Positions 43,124 through 52,319 of a stretch of DNA of 64,000 nt are shown piece after piece. Numbering within the stretch: position 1 is the first letter of the stretch; each line of letters begins with the position of its first letter. Source of the DNA: Mycolicibacterium sp. P9-64 (GTDB lineage Bacteria; Actinomycetota; Actinomycetes; Mycobacteriales; Mycobacteriaceae); contig NZ_NPKO01000014.1 in assembly GCF_008329605.1 (NCBI RefSeq), positions 62,001-126,000 of the forward strand. Reading direction: 5' to 3'. A model generated the notes under the pieces. That model searched no databases. It had not been told where the DNA came from and saw only the letters and a program-made list of their open reading frames with translations. The position numbers and the translations under genes are program-made.

Positions 43124-44122
43124 CTAGGGCGTCAACACCGTCGAGCCGTGAGTCTTGCGGTCCTCGAGATCGCGGTGCGCCTGCGCGGCGTCCTTCAGCC
43201 CGTACCTCTCGCCGACGGTCACCGCGATGGCCCCAGAGCCGATCGCATCGAACAGTTCTCCTGCACGCCAAGAGAATTCGTCGTACGTACGGTTGAAGTG
43301 AGTGCGTAGCGGCCGCGTCAGATACACCGATCCGGCGAAGTTCAACCGCTGCGGATCGACCGGAGGGACGGGCCCACTGGCGGCCCCGAACAGCGCGAGG
43401 GTGCCCCTGATCGCGAGGCTGGCCAGGCTTGCGTCGAACGTCGACTTGCCGACGCCGTCGAACACCGCGGCCACTCCGTTTCCCTCGGTCAGCGCGCGGA
43501 TGGCCATGCCGAACTCGGCGGGGCCCTGATCAGTCGGGCTGGGGTAGTCCAGCACCTGCACCGCACCGGCCCTTCGAGACATCTCGGCCTTCTCCGGTGT
43601 CGAGGCCGTGGTGATCACGTGGGCACCAAGGTTGGTGGCCCACTGCGTCAGAATGAGCCCGACGCCACCAGCGCCTGCGTGCAGCAGCACGGTGTCACCG
43701 GATTTCACCGGGTACACCGAATGGGTCAGGAAATGCGCCGTCAGGCCCTTCAACAGCGCGGCGGCGGCCACCTCCGAGGCAATCCCATCCGGTACCCGGG
43801 CAGTCAAATCAATTGGAGCAAGACAATATTCGGCGTAAGTGCCGACGGCATCGGCACTCACGACCCGGTCACCGACCTGGAATCGCGTGACGCCGGGGCC
43901 GAGCTCTGCGACCGTGCCGCACACCTCGCTCCCAACGACGAACGGTAGTTCGTGTGGATACATTCCGGTCCGGAAGTAGGTGTCGATGAAGTTGACGCCG
44001 ATGGCCTCGGACTTGATCAACACCTCTCCGGGACCTGGAACGGGGCGGGGGCACTCGACGTACGTCAGCACCTCGGGTCCGCCCGCGCGCGGGACTTCAA
44101 TGGCATACATTGTCGTGCTCAT
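43124..44122 (-). CDS. Quinone oxidoreductase-type MDR enzyme
   Basis: 332 residues, zinc-independent NADPH:quinone reductase class. Signatures: the GroES-like N-terminus VPRAGGPEVLTYVECPRPVP, VNFIDTYFRTGMYPHELPFV, and the cofactor loop LLHAGAGGVGLILTQWA. Zinc-ligand cysteines are absent. The ATG overlaps the tautomerase stop (ATGA), so it is the third gene of the benzoylformate decarboxylase operon. It could reduce an enone produced by that pathway. Confidence 0.88.
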   Translation of the reverse strand: MSTTMYAIEVPRAGGPEVLTYVECPRPVPGPGEVLIKSEAIGVNFIDTYFRTGMYPHELPFVVGSEVCGTVAELGPGVTRFQVGDRVVSADAVGTYAEYCLAPIDLTARVPDGIASEVAAAALLKGLTAHFLTHSVYPVKSGDTVLLHAGAGGVGLILTQWATNLGAHVITTASTPEKAEMSRRAGAVQVLDYPSPTDQGPAEFGMAIRALTEGNGVAAVFDGVGKSTFDASLASLAIRGTLALFGAASGPVPPVDPQRLNFAGSVYLTRPLRTHFNRTYDEFSWRAGELFDAIGSGAIAVTVGERYGLKDAAQAHRDLEDRKTHGSTVLTP

Positions 44123-44517
44123 TTCGCAGCGGCGATCCAGGCCTGCTCTTCGCCGGGCTCGGGTAGCACGCGGCCACCCTCGACGGCGTAGTGCGCAGGG
44201 CTACTTTGGAATACGACGAGCACCCGGTCCGCGGCTATCCCGGTCACTCGCGTGGCCGCGGCGGCGATCTCGGTGGCCAGGCGGGTGGTGTCGGCCTCTG
44301 GGTGCCCCTCGCGCACCCAGCCGCTGATGAGCAGCGGGCTGGCCTGCACCCCATTGGTGTAGACGCTGTCCGCAGGCAGGCCGGAAAAGACGACGTTGAC
44401 GTAGGTGCTCGGCACGTGGTTTATCGCCGAGTGAATGCGTGAGATCTCCACGGCCAAGGTGGCTTTCACGTCTGAGGTGAGTGCGGTATCGACGGTGGTG
44501 CAGGTATAGATGGGCAT
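44119..44517 (-). CDS. Tautomerase-superfamily protein, cis-CaaD-like
   Basis: 132 residues from the ATG at 44517, chosen because it puts the catalytic proline second (MPIYTCTT), removed to Pro1 after Met cleavage. Comparison with cis-3-chloroacrylic acid dehalogenase shows Pro1, the His of RIHSAIN, the Arg of WVREGH and the Glu of YAVEGGRVLPEPG in place. The second active-site Arg (HREGR type) is His here. This suggests a tautomerase or hydratase of an unsaturated acid, not necessarily a dehalogenase. It lies in one operon with the decarboxylase and the quinone reductase. Confidence 0.82.
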   Translation of the reverse strand: MPIYTCTTVDTALTSDVKATLAVEISRIHSAINHVPSTYVNVVFSGLPADSVYTNGVQASPLLISGWVREGHPEADTTRLATEIAAAATRVTGIAADRVLVVFQSSPAHYAVEGGRVLPEPGEEQAWIAAAK

Positions 44518-44606
44518 GGCTTCCTCCTGGTAGTCGAGCGACGTCGGCGGGGGCCTTTGCCGGCCGCCGCCGAATCGCGGCATTGTGGTTGCGGTTGACG
44601 CGGTAC

Positions 44607-46223
44607 TCAGCCGAGATGCGGCAGTTCCGCTTGGGTCGAGACCACGATGACGGTGGGCCCGTCGGCCTCAAGGGCCGCCTTGAACTCGCTTGCGAGCTCG
44701 TCGGTGGTTTCGACGTTGGCGGTCCGGCATCCGAAACCGGTTGCCAACGCCGAGATGTCGAGCCCAGGGAGGTCCAGAGCAGGCACGTTCGGGGTCTTCT
44801 CGAGCAACGCGAACGACTTGAGGATCGCGTATGCGCCGTTGCGCAAGACCACGAACACGATCGGCAGCTCGTGCTGGGCGGCCGTCCAGATCGACTGGAT
44901 GGAGTACTGGAACGAGCCGTCGCCGATGGTGGCTACGATCTTGCGGTTGACTCCGCGTTCGCGGTCGCCGAGGGCGACGCCCACCGCGCCGGGGACACCC
45001 CAGCCGATGCCACCGCTACCGGTGGCAAAGAAGCTGCCCGTCCGAGTGGTCGGCAACCATTGCAGCAGTTCGGCCATCGTCGAGGTGGACTCCATCACCA
45101 CGGCCGCGTCGTCGGGCTTGACGGTGCTCAGGGTGTGGTAAACCTCGTCTGCCGTCAGTGGCTCCGAGGGCTTCGACGTGATCACGGCGCGGTCCCGATT
45201 CAGCGGAGTTGGCGCAGGCCTGCCCTTGGGAGCGTCGACCATCTCGAACAGGTGCTCCAACGCGATCCGGACGTCGCCGACGAGGCTGTCACCCACGGGG
45301 GCGATGGAGGCCAAGTGCGGGTCGACCGTGATCTGCAGCAGGTCGGTGCCTTCCGGCAGGTACTCACCGGCCACGTACGGGTAGTAGCGGAACACCTGTG
45401 CGCCGATCGCGATCACCAGATCGTGGCCCTGGATCACCCGATTCACCTCGTCGATGGTCATCGGCATCGGGCCCGCGTACAGCCGGTGATTCTCGGGGAA
45501 CGAGACTCGGTCGGTCAGTGCGCTGGCGTGCACGGGTGCGCCCAGCTTCTCGGCGAATGCGATGCCGGCCTCCCAGCCACCGGCCCTATCCACCTCGGGG
45601 CCGAGCAGCAGCAGCGGGTTCTTCGCGCGATTGATCCGGTCGGCAAAGCCACGCAGCCGCTCGCAGTCGGGCGTGACGCTGGTGCTGATGGTCCGCACCA
45701 CGGCCGGGCCGAGGGCCGGCTTCTGCCAGTCGTCCAGCGGGATCGAGAGGAACACCGGACCCATCGGCGGCTGCATCGCCACCGCGTAGGCGCGCATGAA
45801 CGCGGCGGGCACGTCCTCGGCGCGAGCAGGCTCGAAGGCCCACTTGACCCACGGCTTCGGCATCGTCGTCGCATCGGGATTGTTCAAATACGGGTCGACG
45901 ATCGACATTTCGCGAGTCTGTTGCCCGGCGGTGACGATCAGCGGGGTGTTGGCGCGGTAAGCCGCCACCAGACTGCCCATCCCGTTGCCGGTACCCGCGG
46001 CGGTGTGCAGGTTCACCAACGCGGGCTTGCCCGTGGCCTGGGCGAAGCCGTCGGCCATCGCCACTGCCGAGGCCTCCTGCAGCGCAAGCACGTAGGTGAA
46101 GTCTGCCGGAAAGTCTTGCAGGAACGTCTGTTCCGTCGAACCCGGGTTCCCGAACACCGTGGTGATCCCCAGGGTCCTGAGCAAATCGTAAGTGACGTCG
46201 TGAATGGTCTTTTGATCGGTCAT
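44607..46223 (-). CDS. mdlC: Benzoylformate decarboxylase (thiamine diphosphate enzyme)
   Basis: 538 residues from the ATG at 46223. The match to Pseudomonas MdlC is extensive: TVFGNPGSTEQTFLQDFPAD (active-site Ser), LALQEASAVAMADGFAQATG (cofactor Glu), NLHTAAGTGNGMGSLVAAYR (active-site His), LIVTAGQQTREM, LLLLGPEVD, AIGAQVFRYYPY, and the diphosphate motif IGDGSFQYSIQSIWTAAQHE. It decarboxylates benzoylformate or a similar 2-keto acid to an aldehyde. Mandelate-pathway partners (racemase, dehydrogenase) are not in view; the operon partners are a tautomerase and a quinone reductase instead. Confidence 0.92.
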   Translation of the reverse strand: MTDQKTIHDVTYDLLRTLGITTVFGNPGSTEQTFLQDFPADFTYVLALQEASAVAMADGFAQATGKPALVNLHTAAGTGNGMGSLVAAYRANTPLIVTAGQQTREMSIVDPYLNNPDATTMPKPWVKWAFEPARAEDVPAAFMRAYAVAMQPPMGPVFLSIPLDDWQKPALGPAVVRTISTSVTPDCERLRGFADRINRAKNPLLLLGPEVDRAGGWEAGIAFAEKLGAPVHASALTDRVSFPENHRLYAGPMPMTIDEVNRVIQGHDLVIAIGAQVFRYYPYVAGEYLPEGTDLLQITVDPHLASIAPVGDSLVGDVRIALEHLFEMVDAPKGRPAPTPLNRDRAVITSKPSEPLTADEVYHTLSTVKPDDAAVVMESTSTMAELLQWLPTTRTGSFFATGSGGIGWGVPGAVGVALGDRERGVNRKIVATIGDGSFQYSIQSIWTAAQHELPIVFVVLRNGAYAILKSFALLEKTPNVPALDLPGLDISALATGFGCRTANVETTDELASEFKAALEADGPTVIVVSTQAELPHLG

Positions 46224-46400
46224 GGGTCTCACCAGTCCTTCGTTTGTTGGAATCGATGTGGCTAGCGAGCGGTCGCACCCCAGCTCTACGAGAACCCTGA
46301 CCGATTCCCGTGAGTCGGTCATCACCGCTGACCACCAACCGACAGGGGGCTGGCCAGACATCGACGATTGCTGCTAGCGGGTATGGCCATCGGGTGGTGA

Positions 46401-46526
46401 CTCGTGCCAGGGCTACACCTGTTCATCAGCCCCCGCACAGTGGAATGGCACCTGAGCAAGATCTTCGTCAAGCTCGGCGTCACGTCCCGCAGACAGTTGC
46501 GGAAGGCTGCGGTGGACGTGCAGTGA
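46401..46526 (+). pseudogene. C-terminal remnant of a LuxR-family regulator
   Basis: In one frame the bases give LFISPRTVEWHLSKIFVKLG followed by VTSRRQLRKAAVDVQ and a stop. This is the recognition helix and tail of a LuxR HTH, about 36 residues. The frame is closed by a stop just upstream (46400), and no other part of the gene exists. It sits upstream of the divergent benzoylformate decarboxylase, so it may be the leftover of that operon's regulator. The rest of 46224-46535 shows nothing else. Confidence 0.65.
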
Positions 46527-46535
46527 GCGCCTGCC

Positions 46536-49500
46536 TTACTGAAAGTCCCTCGACTTGGATGCCACCCGCATGTCGAGCTTGCTCATCCTGTCGGCGATCA
46601 CGGTGACGGCGCCGCTGGCGTTCTGCACGATGCCACGGATCACCAGCCCCGACGCCGTCTGCGCCAGCTTGCGGTGCCTGCCCCAAACCCCGCGCGAACA
46701 CAGCACGTTGACCATCCCCGTCTCGTCCTCCAGGTTCATGAACGTCACGCCCTGAGCGGTGGCCGGCCGCTGCCGATGCGTCACCGCGCCGGCCACCAGC
46801 ACTCGGGTGCCATCGGGTACCGACAGCAGTCGGTTGGCAGGCACGACGCCGATCTCGTCGAGACGCTCGCGAAGGAACTGGATGGGGTGGCTGTCCGGCG
46901 AGACCCCGGTGGCCCATACGTCGGCGGCGGCCAACTCGAGGTGGGTCATGCCAGGCAGGGACGGGACGTGCGACGACGATCCGACACCTGGCAACCGGTC
47001 GGGACGCTCGGATGCCGCTGCCCCGGCCGCCCACAGCGCCTCGCGCCTGGAGATCCTGAAGCAGCCAAGCGCCCCCGCGGTGGCCAGCGCCTCGGTCTGC
47101 GGAACGGACAGCTGCACCCGGCCCGCCAGGTCGACCGTAGACGTGAACGCACCGTTGGCATTTCGCTCCTCGACGATCCGCTCGGCCAGCTCGTCGCCGA
47201 TGTGCCGGACGGCACCAAGACCCAGCCTGACGGCGTTGCCCGCGTCCTCCAACGTGGCGTGCGCCAGGCTGGCATTCACGTCGGGCCCGTGCACGACGAC
47301 GCCATGTCGACGGGCATCGGCGACCAGCGACTGCGGCGAGTAGAAGCCCATCGGCTGGGCGCGCAACAGCGCCGCGCAGAACACCGCAGGGTGGTGCAGC
47401 TTGAACCACGACGAGTAGAACACCAGCGAGGCGAACGACAACGAATGGCTCTCGGGGAAACCGAAGTTGGCGAAGGCCTCCAGCTTGTCGTAGATCCGGT
47501 CGGCCACCTCGCCGGTGATGCCGTGCCGGTTGCGCATGCCGTCGTAGAACCGGGCACGTAGCCCGCGCATCTTCTCGGTGGACCGCTTGGATCCCATGGC
47601 ACGGCGCAACTGGTCGGCCTCGGCGGCCGAAAAGCCTGCGCAGTCGACCGCCAGCTGCATCAGCTGCTCCTGAAAGAGCGGAACCCCCAACGTCTTGCGC
47701 AGCGCCTGCTCCATCGACGGATGGTCGTAGGTCACCGGTTCCAGACCGTTGCGCCTGTTGATGTAGGGGTGCACCGAGTTGCCCTGGATCGGTCCCGGCC
47801 GGATCAGGGCCACCTCGACCACCAGGTCGTAGAACACTCGCGGCTTGAGCCTTGGCAACGTGGCCATCTGCGCGCGCGACTCCACCTGGAACACCCCGAC
47901 GGAGTCGGCGCGCTGCAGCATCTCGTACACCGCGGGCTCGGAGAGGTCCAGTTTCGCCAGGTCGACCTCGATGCCCTTGTGCTCGGCGGTCAGGTCGATG
48001 GCGTAGTGCAGCGCCGAGAGCATGCCAAGCCCGAGCATGTCGAACTTCACCAATCCGATTGCCGCGCAGTCGTCCTTGTCCCACTGCAGCACGCTGCGGT
48101 TCTCCATGCGGGCCCACTCCACGGGGCACACGTCGGCGATGGGCCGGTCGCAGATCACCATGCCTCCCGAGTGGATGCCCATGTGCCTCGGCAGGTTCTT
48201 GATCTGCAACGCGAGATCGATCACCTGCTCGGGGATGTCCTCGACGTCTGGCGAGTCCGCAAGCCCGTTCCACCTGCTGATCTGCTTGCTCCAGGCGTCC
48301 TGCTGGCCTTGCGAGAAGCCGAGCGCGCGGGCCATGTCACGCACGGCGCTGCGGCCCCGGTAGGTGATGACGTTGGCGACCTGTGCGGCGTAGTCGCGGC
48401 CGTAGCGTTCGTAGACGTACTGAATCGCCTTCTCCCGCAAGTCCGATTCGATGTCGATGTCGATGTCGGGTGGCCCGTCGCGCGCCGGGGAGAGGAATCG
48501 TTCGAACAACAACTCGTTGGCGATCGGATCGACGTGGGTGACGCCCAACGCGTAACAGACCGCCGAGTTGGCGGCCGATCCCCTGCCTTGGGCCAGGATG
48601 TCGTTCTCCCTGCAGAACCGGGTGATGTCGTGCACCACCAGGAAGTAGCCGGGGAAGTTCAGCTGGGTGATGACCTTCAGCTCGTGCTCGATCTGCTGGT
48701 AGGCACGTGGGGATCGCTCTGGCGGGCCGTAGCGGTTGTGGGCTCCCGTCATCACCAGGTGCCGTAGCCAGCTGTCCTCGTTGTGCCCGTCGGGCACGTC
48801 GAACGGCGGCAGCTGAGGGGCGATGAGCGCCAGCCCGAATGCACACTGCTCGCCGAGATCGGCTGCGGCCGTCACCACCTCGGGGCAGTGTGCGAAAAGC
48901 CGTGCCATCTCCTCCCCCGACCGCAGGTGCGCGCCACCCAGCGGCGCCAGCCAGCCTGCCGCGTCGTCCATCGAGTTGCGCGCCCGGATCGCCCCCATCG
49001 CCATCGCCAGCCTTCCACGGCTGGGTTCGGCGAAATGTGCTGCGGTGCTTGCCACCACGCCGACGCCGAAGCGTGGGGCAAGTGCGGCCAGCGCGGCGTT
49101 GCACTCGTCGTCGAGCGGATGGCCGTGCCTGGTCAGCTCGATGCTGACCCGGTCGGCGCCGAAGCGGTCCACCAGATCAGCCAGTGCCGCCTCTGCCGCA
49201 TCGGGGCCGCCGCTCGAGAGTGCTTGACGCACATGGCCCTTGCGGCAGCCGGTGAGGATGTGCCAGTGCCCGCCGGCGGCCTCGGTCAGCTCGTCGAAGT
49301 CGTAGCTTGGCTTGCCCTTCTCACCGCCTGCCAGGTGCGCCCTTGTCAGCTGCCGCGACAGCCGTCGATACCCCTCCGGCCCGCGCGCCAGGACCAGCAG
49401 ATGCGGACCTGGCGGGTCGGGTTCCTCGGTGCGGGCGACGTTTCCGAGCGAGAGCTCCGCGCCGAATACCGTGGCCACGTTCAACTCCCTGGCGGCCTCG

Positions 49501-49829
49501 GCGAACCGCACCACCCCGTACAGGCCGTCGTGGTCGGTCAGCGCGATGGCACGCAGGCCCAGCCGCGCGGCCTCCTCGACCAGCTCTTCTGGCGTGCTTG
49601 CCCCGTCGAGGAAGCTGTACGCCGAATGGGCGTGCAACTCGGCATACGGCACCGACGACACAGCTCGACGCTCATCAATCGGTTCGTAGGCGCCCCGCTT
49701 GCGCGACCAGGCCGGGCTGTCACCACCGTCGGCGTCCGGTTCGGGAAGGCGTGAACCGGCCCGCCGCGGCTTGCCGGTGAGCACACGCTCCATCTCGCCC
49801 CAGCTCGGAGGCCCGTTGTGCCAACCCAT
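46536..49829 (-). CDS. dnaE2: Error-prone DNA polymerase DnaE2
   Basis: 1097 residues. PHP domain with AELHAHSAYSFLDGAS (about 64-78), the polymerase active-site acids in PDIDIDI (454-460), the thumb/fingers stretch GRGSAANSAVCYALGVTHVD and a C-terminal OB-fold region (TRVLVAGAVTHRQRPATAQ). It is the damage-inducible mutagenic polymerase that works with ImuA' and ImuB (Rv3370c equivalent). I start at the ATG at 49829; an ATG at 49850 would overlap the LexA box. The box itself is 14 bp upstream. Confidence 0.96.
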   Translation of the reverse strand: MGWHNGPPSWGEMERVLTGKPRRAGSRLPEPDADGGDSPAWSRKRGAYEPIDERRAVSSVPYAELHAHSAYSFLDGASTPEELVEEAARLGLRAIALTDHDGLYGVVRFAEAARELNVATVFGAELSLGNVARTEEPDPPGPHLLVLARGPEGYRRLSRQLTRAHLAGGEKGKPSYDFDELTEAAGGHWHILTGCRKGHVRQALSSGGPDAAEAALADLVDRFGADRVSIELTRHGHPLDDECNAALAALAPRFGVGVVASTAAHFAEPSRGRLAMAMGAIRARNSMDDAAGWLAPLGGAHLRSGEEMARLFAHCPEVVTAAADLGEQCAFGLALIAPQLPPFDVPDGHNEDSWLRHLVMTGAHNRYGPPERSPRAYQQIEHELKVITQLNFPGYFLVVHDITRFCRENDILAQGRGSAANSAVCYALGVTHVDPIANELLFERFLSPARDGPPDIDIDIESDLREKAIQYVYERYGRDYAAQVANVITYRGRSAVRDMARALGFSQGQQDAWSKQISRWNGLADSPDVEDIPEQVIDLALQIKNLPRHMGIHSGGMVICDRPIADVCPVEWARMENRSVLQWDKDDCAAIGLVKFDMLGLGMLSALHYAIDLTAEHKGIEVDLAKLDLSEPAVYEMLQRADSVGVFQVESRAQMATLPRLKPRVFYDLVVEVALIRPGPIQGNSVHPYINRRNGLEPVTYDHPSMEQALRKTLGVPLFQEQLMQLAVDCAGFSAAEADQLRRAMGSKRSTEKMRGLRARFYDGMRNRHGITGEVADRIYDKLEAFANFGFPESHSLSFASLVFYSSWFKLHHPAVFCAALLRAQPMGFYSPQSLVADARRHGVVVHGPDVNASLAHATLEDAGNAVRLGLGAVRHIGDELAERIVEERNANGAFTSTVDLAGRVQLSVPQTEALATAGALGCFRISRREALWAAGAAASERPDRLPGVGSSSHVPSLPGMTHLELAAADVWATGVSPDSHPIQFLRERLDEIGVVPANRLLSVPDGTRVLVAGAVTHRQRPATAQGVTFMNLEDETGMVNVLCSRGVWGRHRKLAQTASGLVIRGIVQNASGAVTVIADRMSKLDMRVASKSRDFQ

Positions 49830-49842
49830 TCCCCCAGAGTAA

Positions 49843-49858
49843 TCGAACACATGTTCGA
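49843..49858. promoter_or_regulatory. LexA (SOS) box of dnaE2
   Basis: TCGAAC-ACAT-GTTCGA is a perfect match to the mycobacterial LexA consensus. It lies 14 bp before the dnaE2 start codon. A second perfect box precedes imuA' at 61184. Confidence 0.95.
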
Positions 49859-49882
49859 CTTCTACGGGCAGAAGAGGGCAAG

Positions 49883-49906
49883 AAAAAAGGGGCCCTCAGG
49901 CCCCTT
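49883..49906 (-). terminator. Intrinsic terminator on the minus strand upstream of dnaE2
   Basis: AAGGGGCC (49887-49894) pairs with GGCCCCTT (49899-49906) around CTCA. On the minus strand the hairpin runs straight into six U (bases 49888-49883). The orientation stops leftward transcription before it reaches the SOS promoter. No leftward gene lies directly upstream, so it looks like an insulator. Confidence 0.75.
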
Positions 49907-50006
49907 CCACCTTCAATCTATAGCGCACCGGGGGGCTTGCCGCAAGACCCCGGTCGTGCCGCATACTCGCTGGCCGAGCCTTCAACCTGCGGAAATGGGA
50001 CTGCGA

Positions 50007-51554
50007 ATGACGGAAACCGACGTGATCATCGTGGGCGCCGCCCCAACCGGACTGATGCTGGCCGGCGAGCTCCGCCGACATGGCGTGGGCGTGCTGGTCC
50101 TGGAGCGGCTACTGGAGCCTCGCCCCGTCCCGAAGGCCGGCGGCGTCGGCGGCCAGCTCCTGCGATTCCTGGACCATCGCGGGCTCACCGGCCGGTTCGA
50201 GGCGGCCAGCGGCCAGCCACGTCCGACCCCCCGATTCCCGTTCGGTGGTCTGCACGTCGACCTCACCCAGCTTGCCGAGAACCCGATGGAGGCGCTGCTC
50301 CTCCCCCAGCCCGACCTAGAGCGCTTGCTCGAGGAGATCGCCGTCGAGCTCGGTGCCGAGGTCCGCCGCGGCCACGAGCTGGCCGGGCTGGCCAAGGACG
50401 ACGACGCGGTGACCGCGGACGTGTGCGGGCCCGATGGACCATATCGGGTGACCGCGCGATACCTGGTGGGCTGCGACGGCGTTGGCAGCCCCGTTCGCGA
50501 CATGGCCGGGATCGCGTTCCCCGGCATCACCTACCCGGAGGTCAACCGCCTCGGTCACTTCGCCATGCCCGATTCGGTGACGCTGCGCGACGACGGCGAC
50601 TACGAGGTCCCCGGCATCGGTCGCGTCCGCGCGGGCTATACCCAGACCGACCGCGGCGTGTTCGCGATGAGTTCCTACACCCCAGACGATCTGGGGCTCT
50701 ACACCAGCGAAGAGCAGGACCACGACTACGGCTACGACGACACCGAGCCGATGACCGTCGCCGAGTTCCAGGACAGCATCCGCCGCGTCCTCGGAGCCGA
50801 CATTCCTCTGATCGAACCGACCCGGCTGACGCGCTTCACCTACGGCGCGCGACAGGTCGACCGCTACCGCGTGGGCCGCGTGTTGGTGGCAGGCGATGCG
50901 GCACACCAGTTTCCGTCAGGCGGCGTCGCCCTCACCGCAGGCATGCTCGACACCGTCAACCTGGCGTGGAAGCTGGCCGCCGAGATCGACGGCTGGGCCC
51001 CGCCCGGCCTGCTCGACACCTATCACGACGAACGTCACCTCGCCGGGGCACGCACGTTGCAGCACACCCAGGCGCAGGTGGCGCTGCGGCGTGGGCTCGA
51101 CGCGGCCGCCGATGCGCTTCGGCAGGTGGTGTCCGAACTGCTCCTCGACGAGCCTGCGCAACGCCGGGTCGGCGAGATGATCGCGGGCGCCGACATCCGC
51201 TACCCGATGCCAGGCTCGGACCGGCACCCCATGGTCGGTACCTTCGCCCCCGATCTGGCCCTGCGCACCGCTCGGGGCACGACGAGCGTCGCGGAACTCG
51301 CCAGGGCCGCCCAGCCCGTCCTGCTCGACCTCGCCGATCGCCACGACGTTCGCGAGGCCGTTCGCGGCTGGGAGGATCGGGTCGACGTCCACACCGCGGA
51401 GACCGACGACCGCCCGGCCGACGCCCTCCTGATCCGGCCGGACGCCCACATCGCCTGGGCCGCAACGATGAAAGAATCCGCGAGCACCGCCGTGCCCTCC
51501 CTGCGAGAAGCGCTATCGCATTGGTTTGGTGCGCCGCATCGAAATGACCGATGA
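50007..51554 (+). CDS. FAD-dependent aromatic-ring monooxygenase, second copy
   Basis: 515 residues from the ATG at 50007 (MTETDVIIVG); an ATG at 49995 is possible. FAD loop GAAPTGLMLAGELRRHG has Ala in place of the usual second Gly. DG motif LVGCDGVGSPVRDMAG and GD motif VLVAGDAAHQFPSGGVALTA are intact. The C-terminal tail has LLIRPDAHIAWAAT, as in its paralogue at 18176. Rifampicin monooxygenases belong to this class, but a rifampicin substrate is not shown. It is divergent from dnaE2 and followed by the DUF899 gene after 54 bp. Confidence 0.87.
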   Translation: MTETDVIIVGAAPTGLMLAGELRRHGVGVLVLERLLEPRPVPKAGGVGGQLLRFLDHRGLTGRFEAASGQPRPTPRFPFGGLHVDLTQLAENPMEALLLPQPDLERLLEEIAVELGAEVRRGHELAGLAKDDDAVTADVCGPDGPYRVTARYLVGCDGVGSPVRDMAGIAFPGITYPEVNRLGHFAMPDSVTLRDDGDYEVPGIGRVRAGYTQTDRGVFAMSSYTPDDLGLYTSEEQDHDYGYDDTEPMTVAEFQDSIRRVLGADIPLIEPTRLTRFTYGARQVDRYRVGRVLVAGDAAHQFPSGGVALTAGMLDTVNLAWKLAAEIDGWAPPGLLDTYHDERHLAGARTLQHTQAQVALRRGLDAAADALRQVVSELLLDEPAQRRVGEMIAGADIRYPMPGSDRHPMVGTFAPDLALRTARGTTSVAELARAAQPVLLDLADRHDVREAVRGWEDRVDVHTAETDDRPADALLIRPDAHIAWAATMKESASTAVPSLREALSHWFGAPHRNDR

Positions 51555-51608
51555 GTTTTGCGCGCCGGCGGAGTCAAATCAGGAAGGGAACTACACCGAG
51601 AGGAAGAC

Positions 51609-52319
51609 ATGGCTCAACACGGTTCACCAGTGGCCACCGCGAAGCCGTCCGTGGTCGACCAACCCACCTGGCGCACGGCCCTGGAGGAGCTGCGCCGCCG
51701 CGAGAAGGCCGCCACCAAGGAGCTCGACGCGATCGCCGCCCAACGCCGCAGGCTGCCGATGGTCGAGATGCCCGACTACACGTTGATCGGCGAGAACGGG
51801 CCCGTCCGCCTGGTCGACGTGTTCGACGGCCGCTCGCAGCTCATCGTCTACAACCACATGTGGTCCGACGGTGCCGAGTGGCAGTGCGGTGGCTGCACCA
51901 GCCTCACGTCGCAGTGGGACCGCCTGGACTTCCTCGAGCCCTATGACGCACGCTTCGTCGTGGTCACCAACGGGCCGATCGACGAGGCGCTGGCATACCG
52001 CAACAAGGTCGGCAACACGATGACGTGGTACTCGTCGTCGGACAGCTCGTTCGCCGCCGACGTCGACGCCCCTCCCGGCGGCGGCTTCGGCGCCAATGTC
52101 TTCCTTCGTGACGGCGACACCGTGTACCGCACCTGGCACACCAACGGGCGCGGTTGCGAGCAGCTCACGTGCACGTTCGCGTTGGTCGACGTGTTGCCGT
52201 GGGGCCGCCAGGAGGAGTGGCAGGACTCACCAGAGGGTTGGCCGAAGTCGCCGACCTACTCCGGCTGGCTCGACTCCCCCGACATCGCGCGGCTCTACGG
52301 ACCAGGCTCCGACGCATGA
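51609..52319 (+). CDS. DUF899 thioredoxin-like protein
   Basis: 236 residues from the ATG at 51609, preceded by GAGAGGAAG. DUF899 features: WRTALEELRRREKAATKELD at the N-terminus, the thioredoxin-like core VYNHMWSDGAEWQCGGCTSL with two cysteines in WQCGGCTS, and a C-terminal YSGWLDSPDIARLYG. Members are thought to be thiol-dependent oxidoreductases; the substrate is unknown. It overlaps the SRPBCC gene by ATGA. Confidence 0.85.
   Translation: MAQHGSPVATAKPSVVDQPTWRTALEELRRREKAATKELDAIAAQRRRLPMVEMPDYTLIGENGPVRLVDVFDGRSQLIVYNHMWSDGAEWQCGGCTSLTSQWDRLDFLEPYDARFVVVTNGPIDEALAYRNKVGNTMTWYSSSDSSFAADVDAPPGGGFGANVFLRDGDTVYRTWHTNGRGCEQLTCTFALVDVLPWGRQEEWQDSPEGWPKSPTYSGWLDSPDIARLYGPGSDA

Noticed and set aside
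49830..49850. Upstream start of dnaE2 at 49850
   Set aside because: It would lie within the LexA box and give a leader peptide without family similarity.
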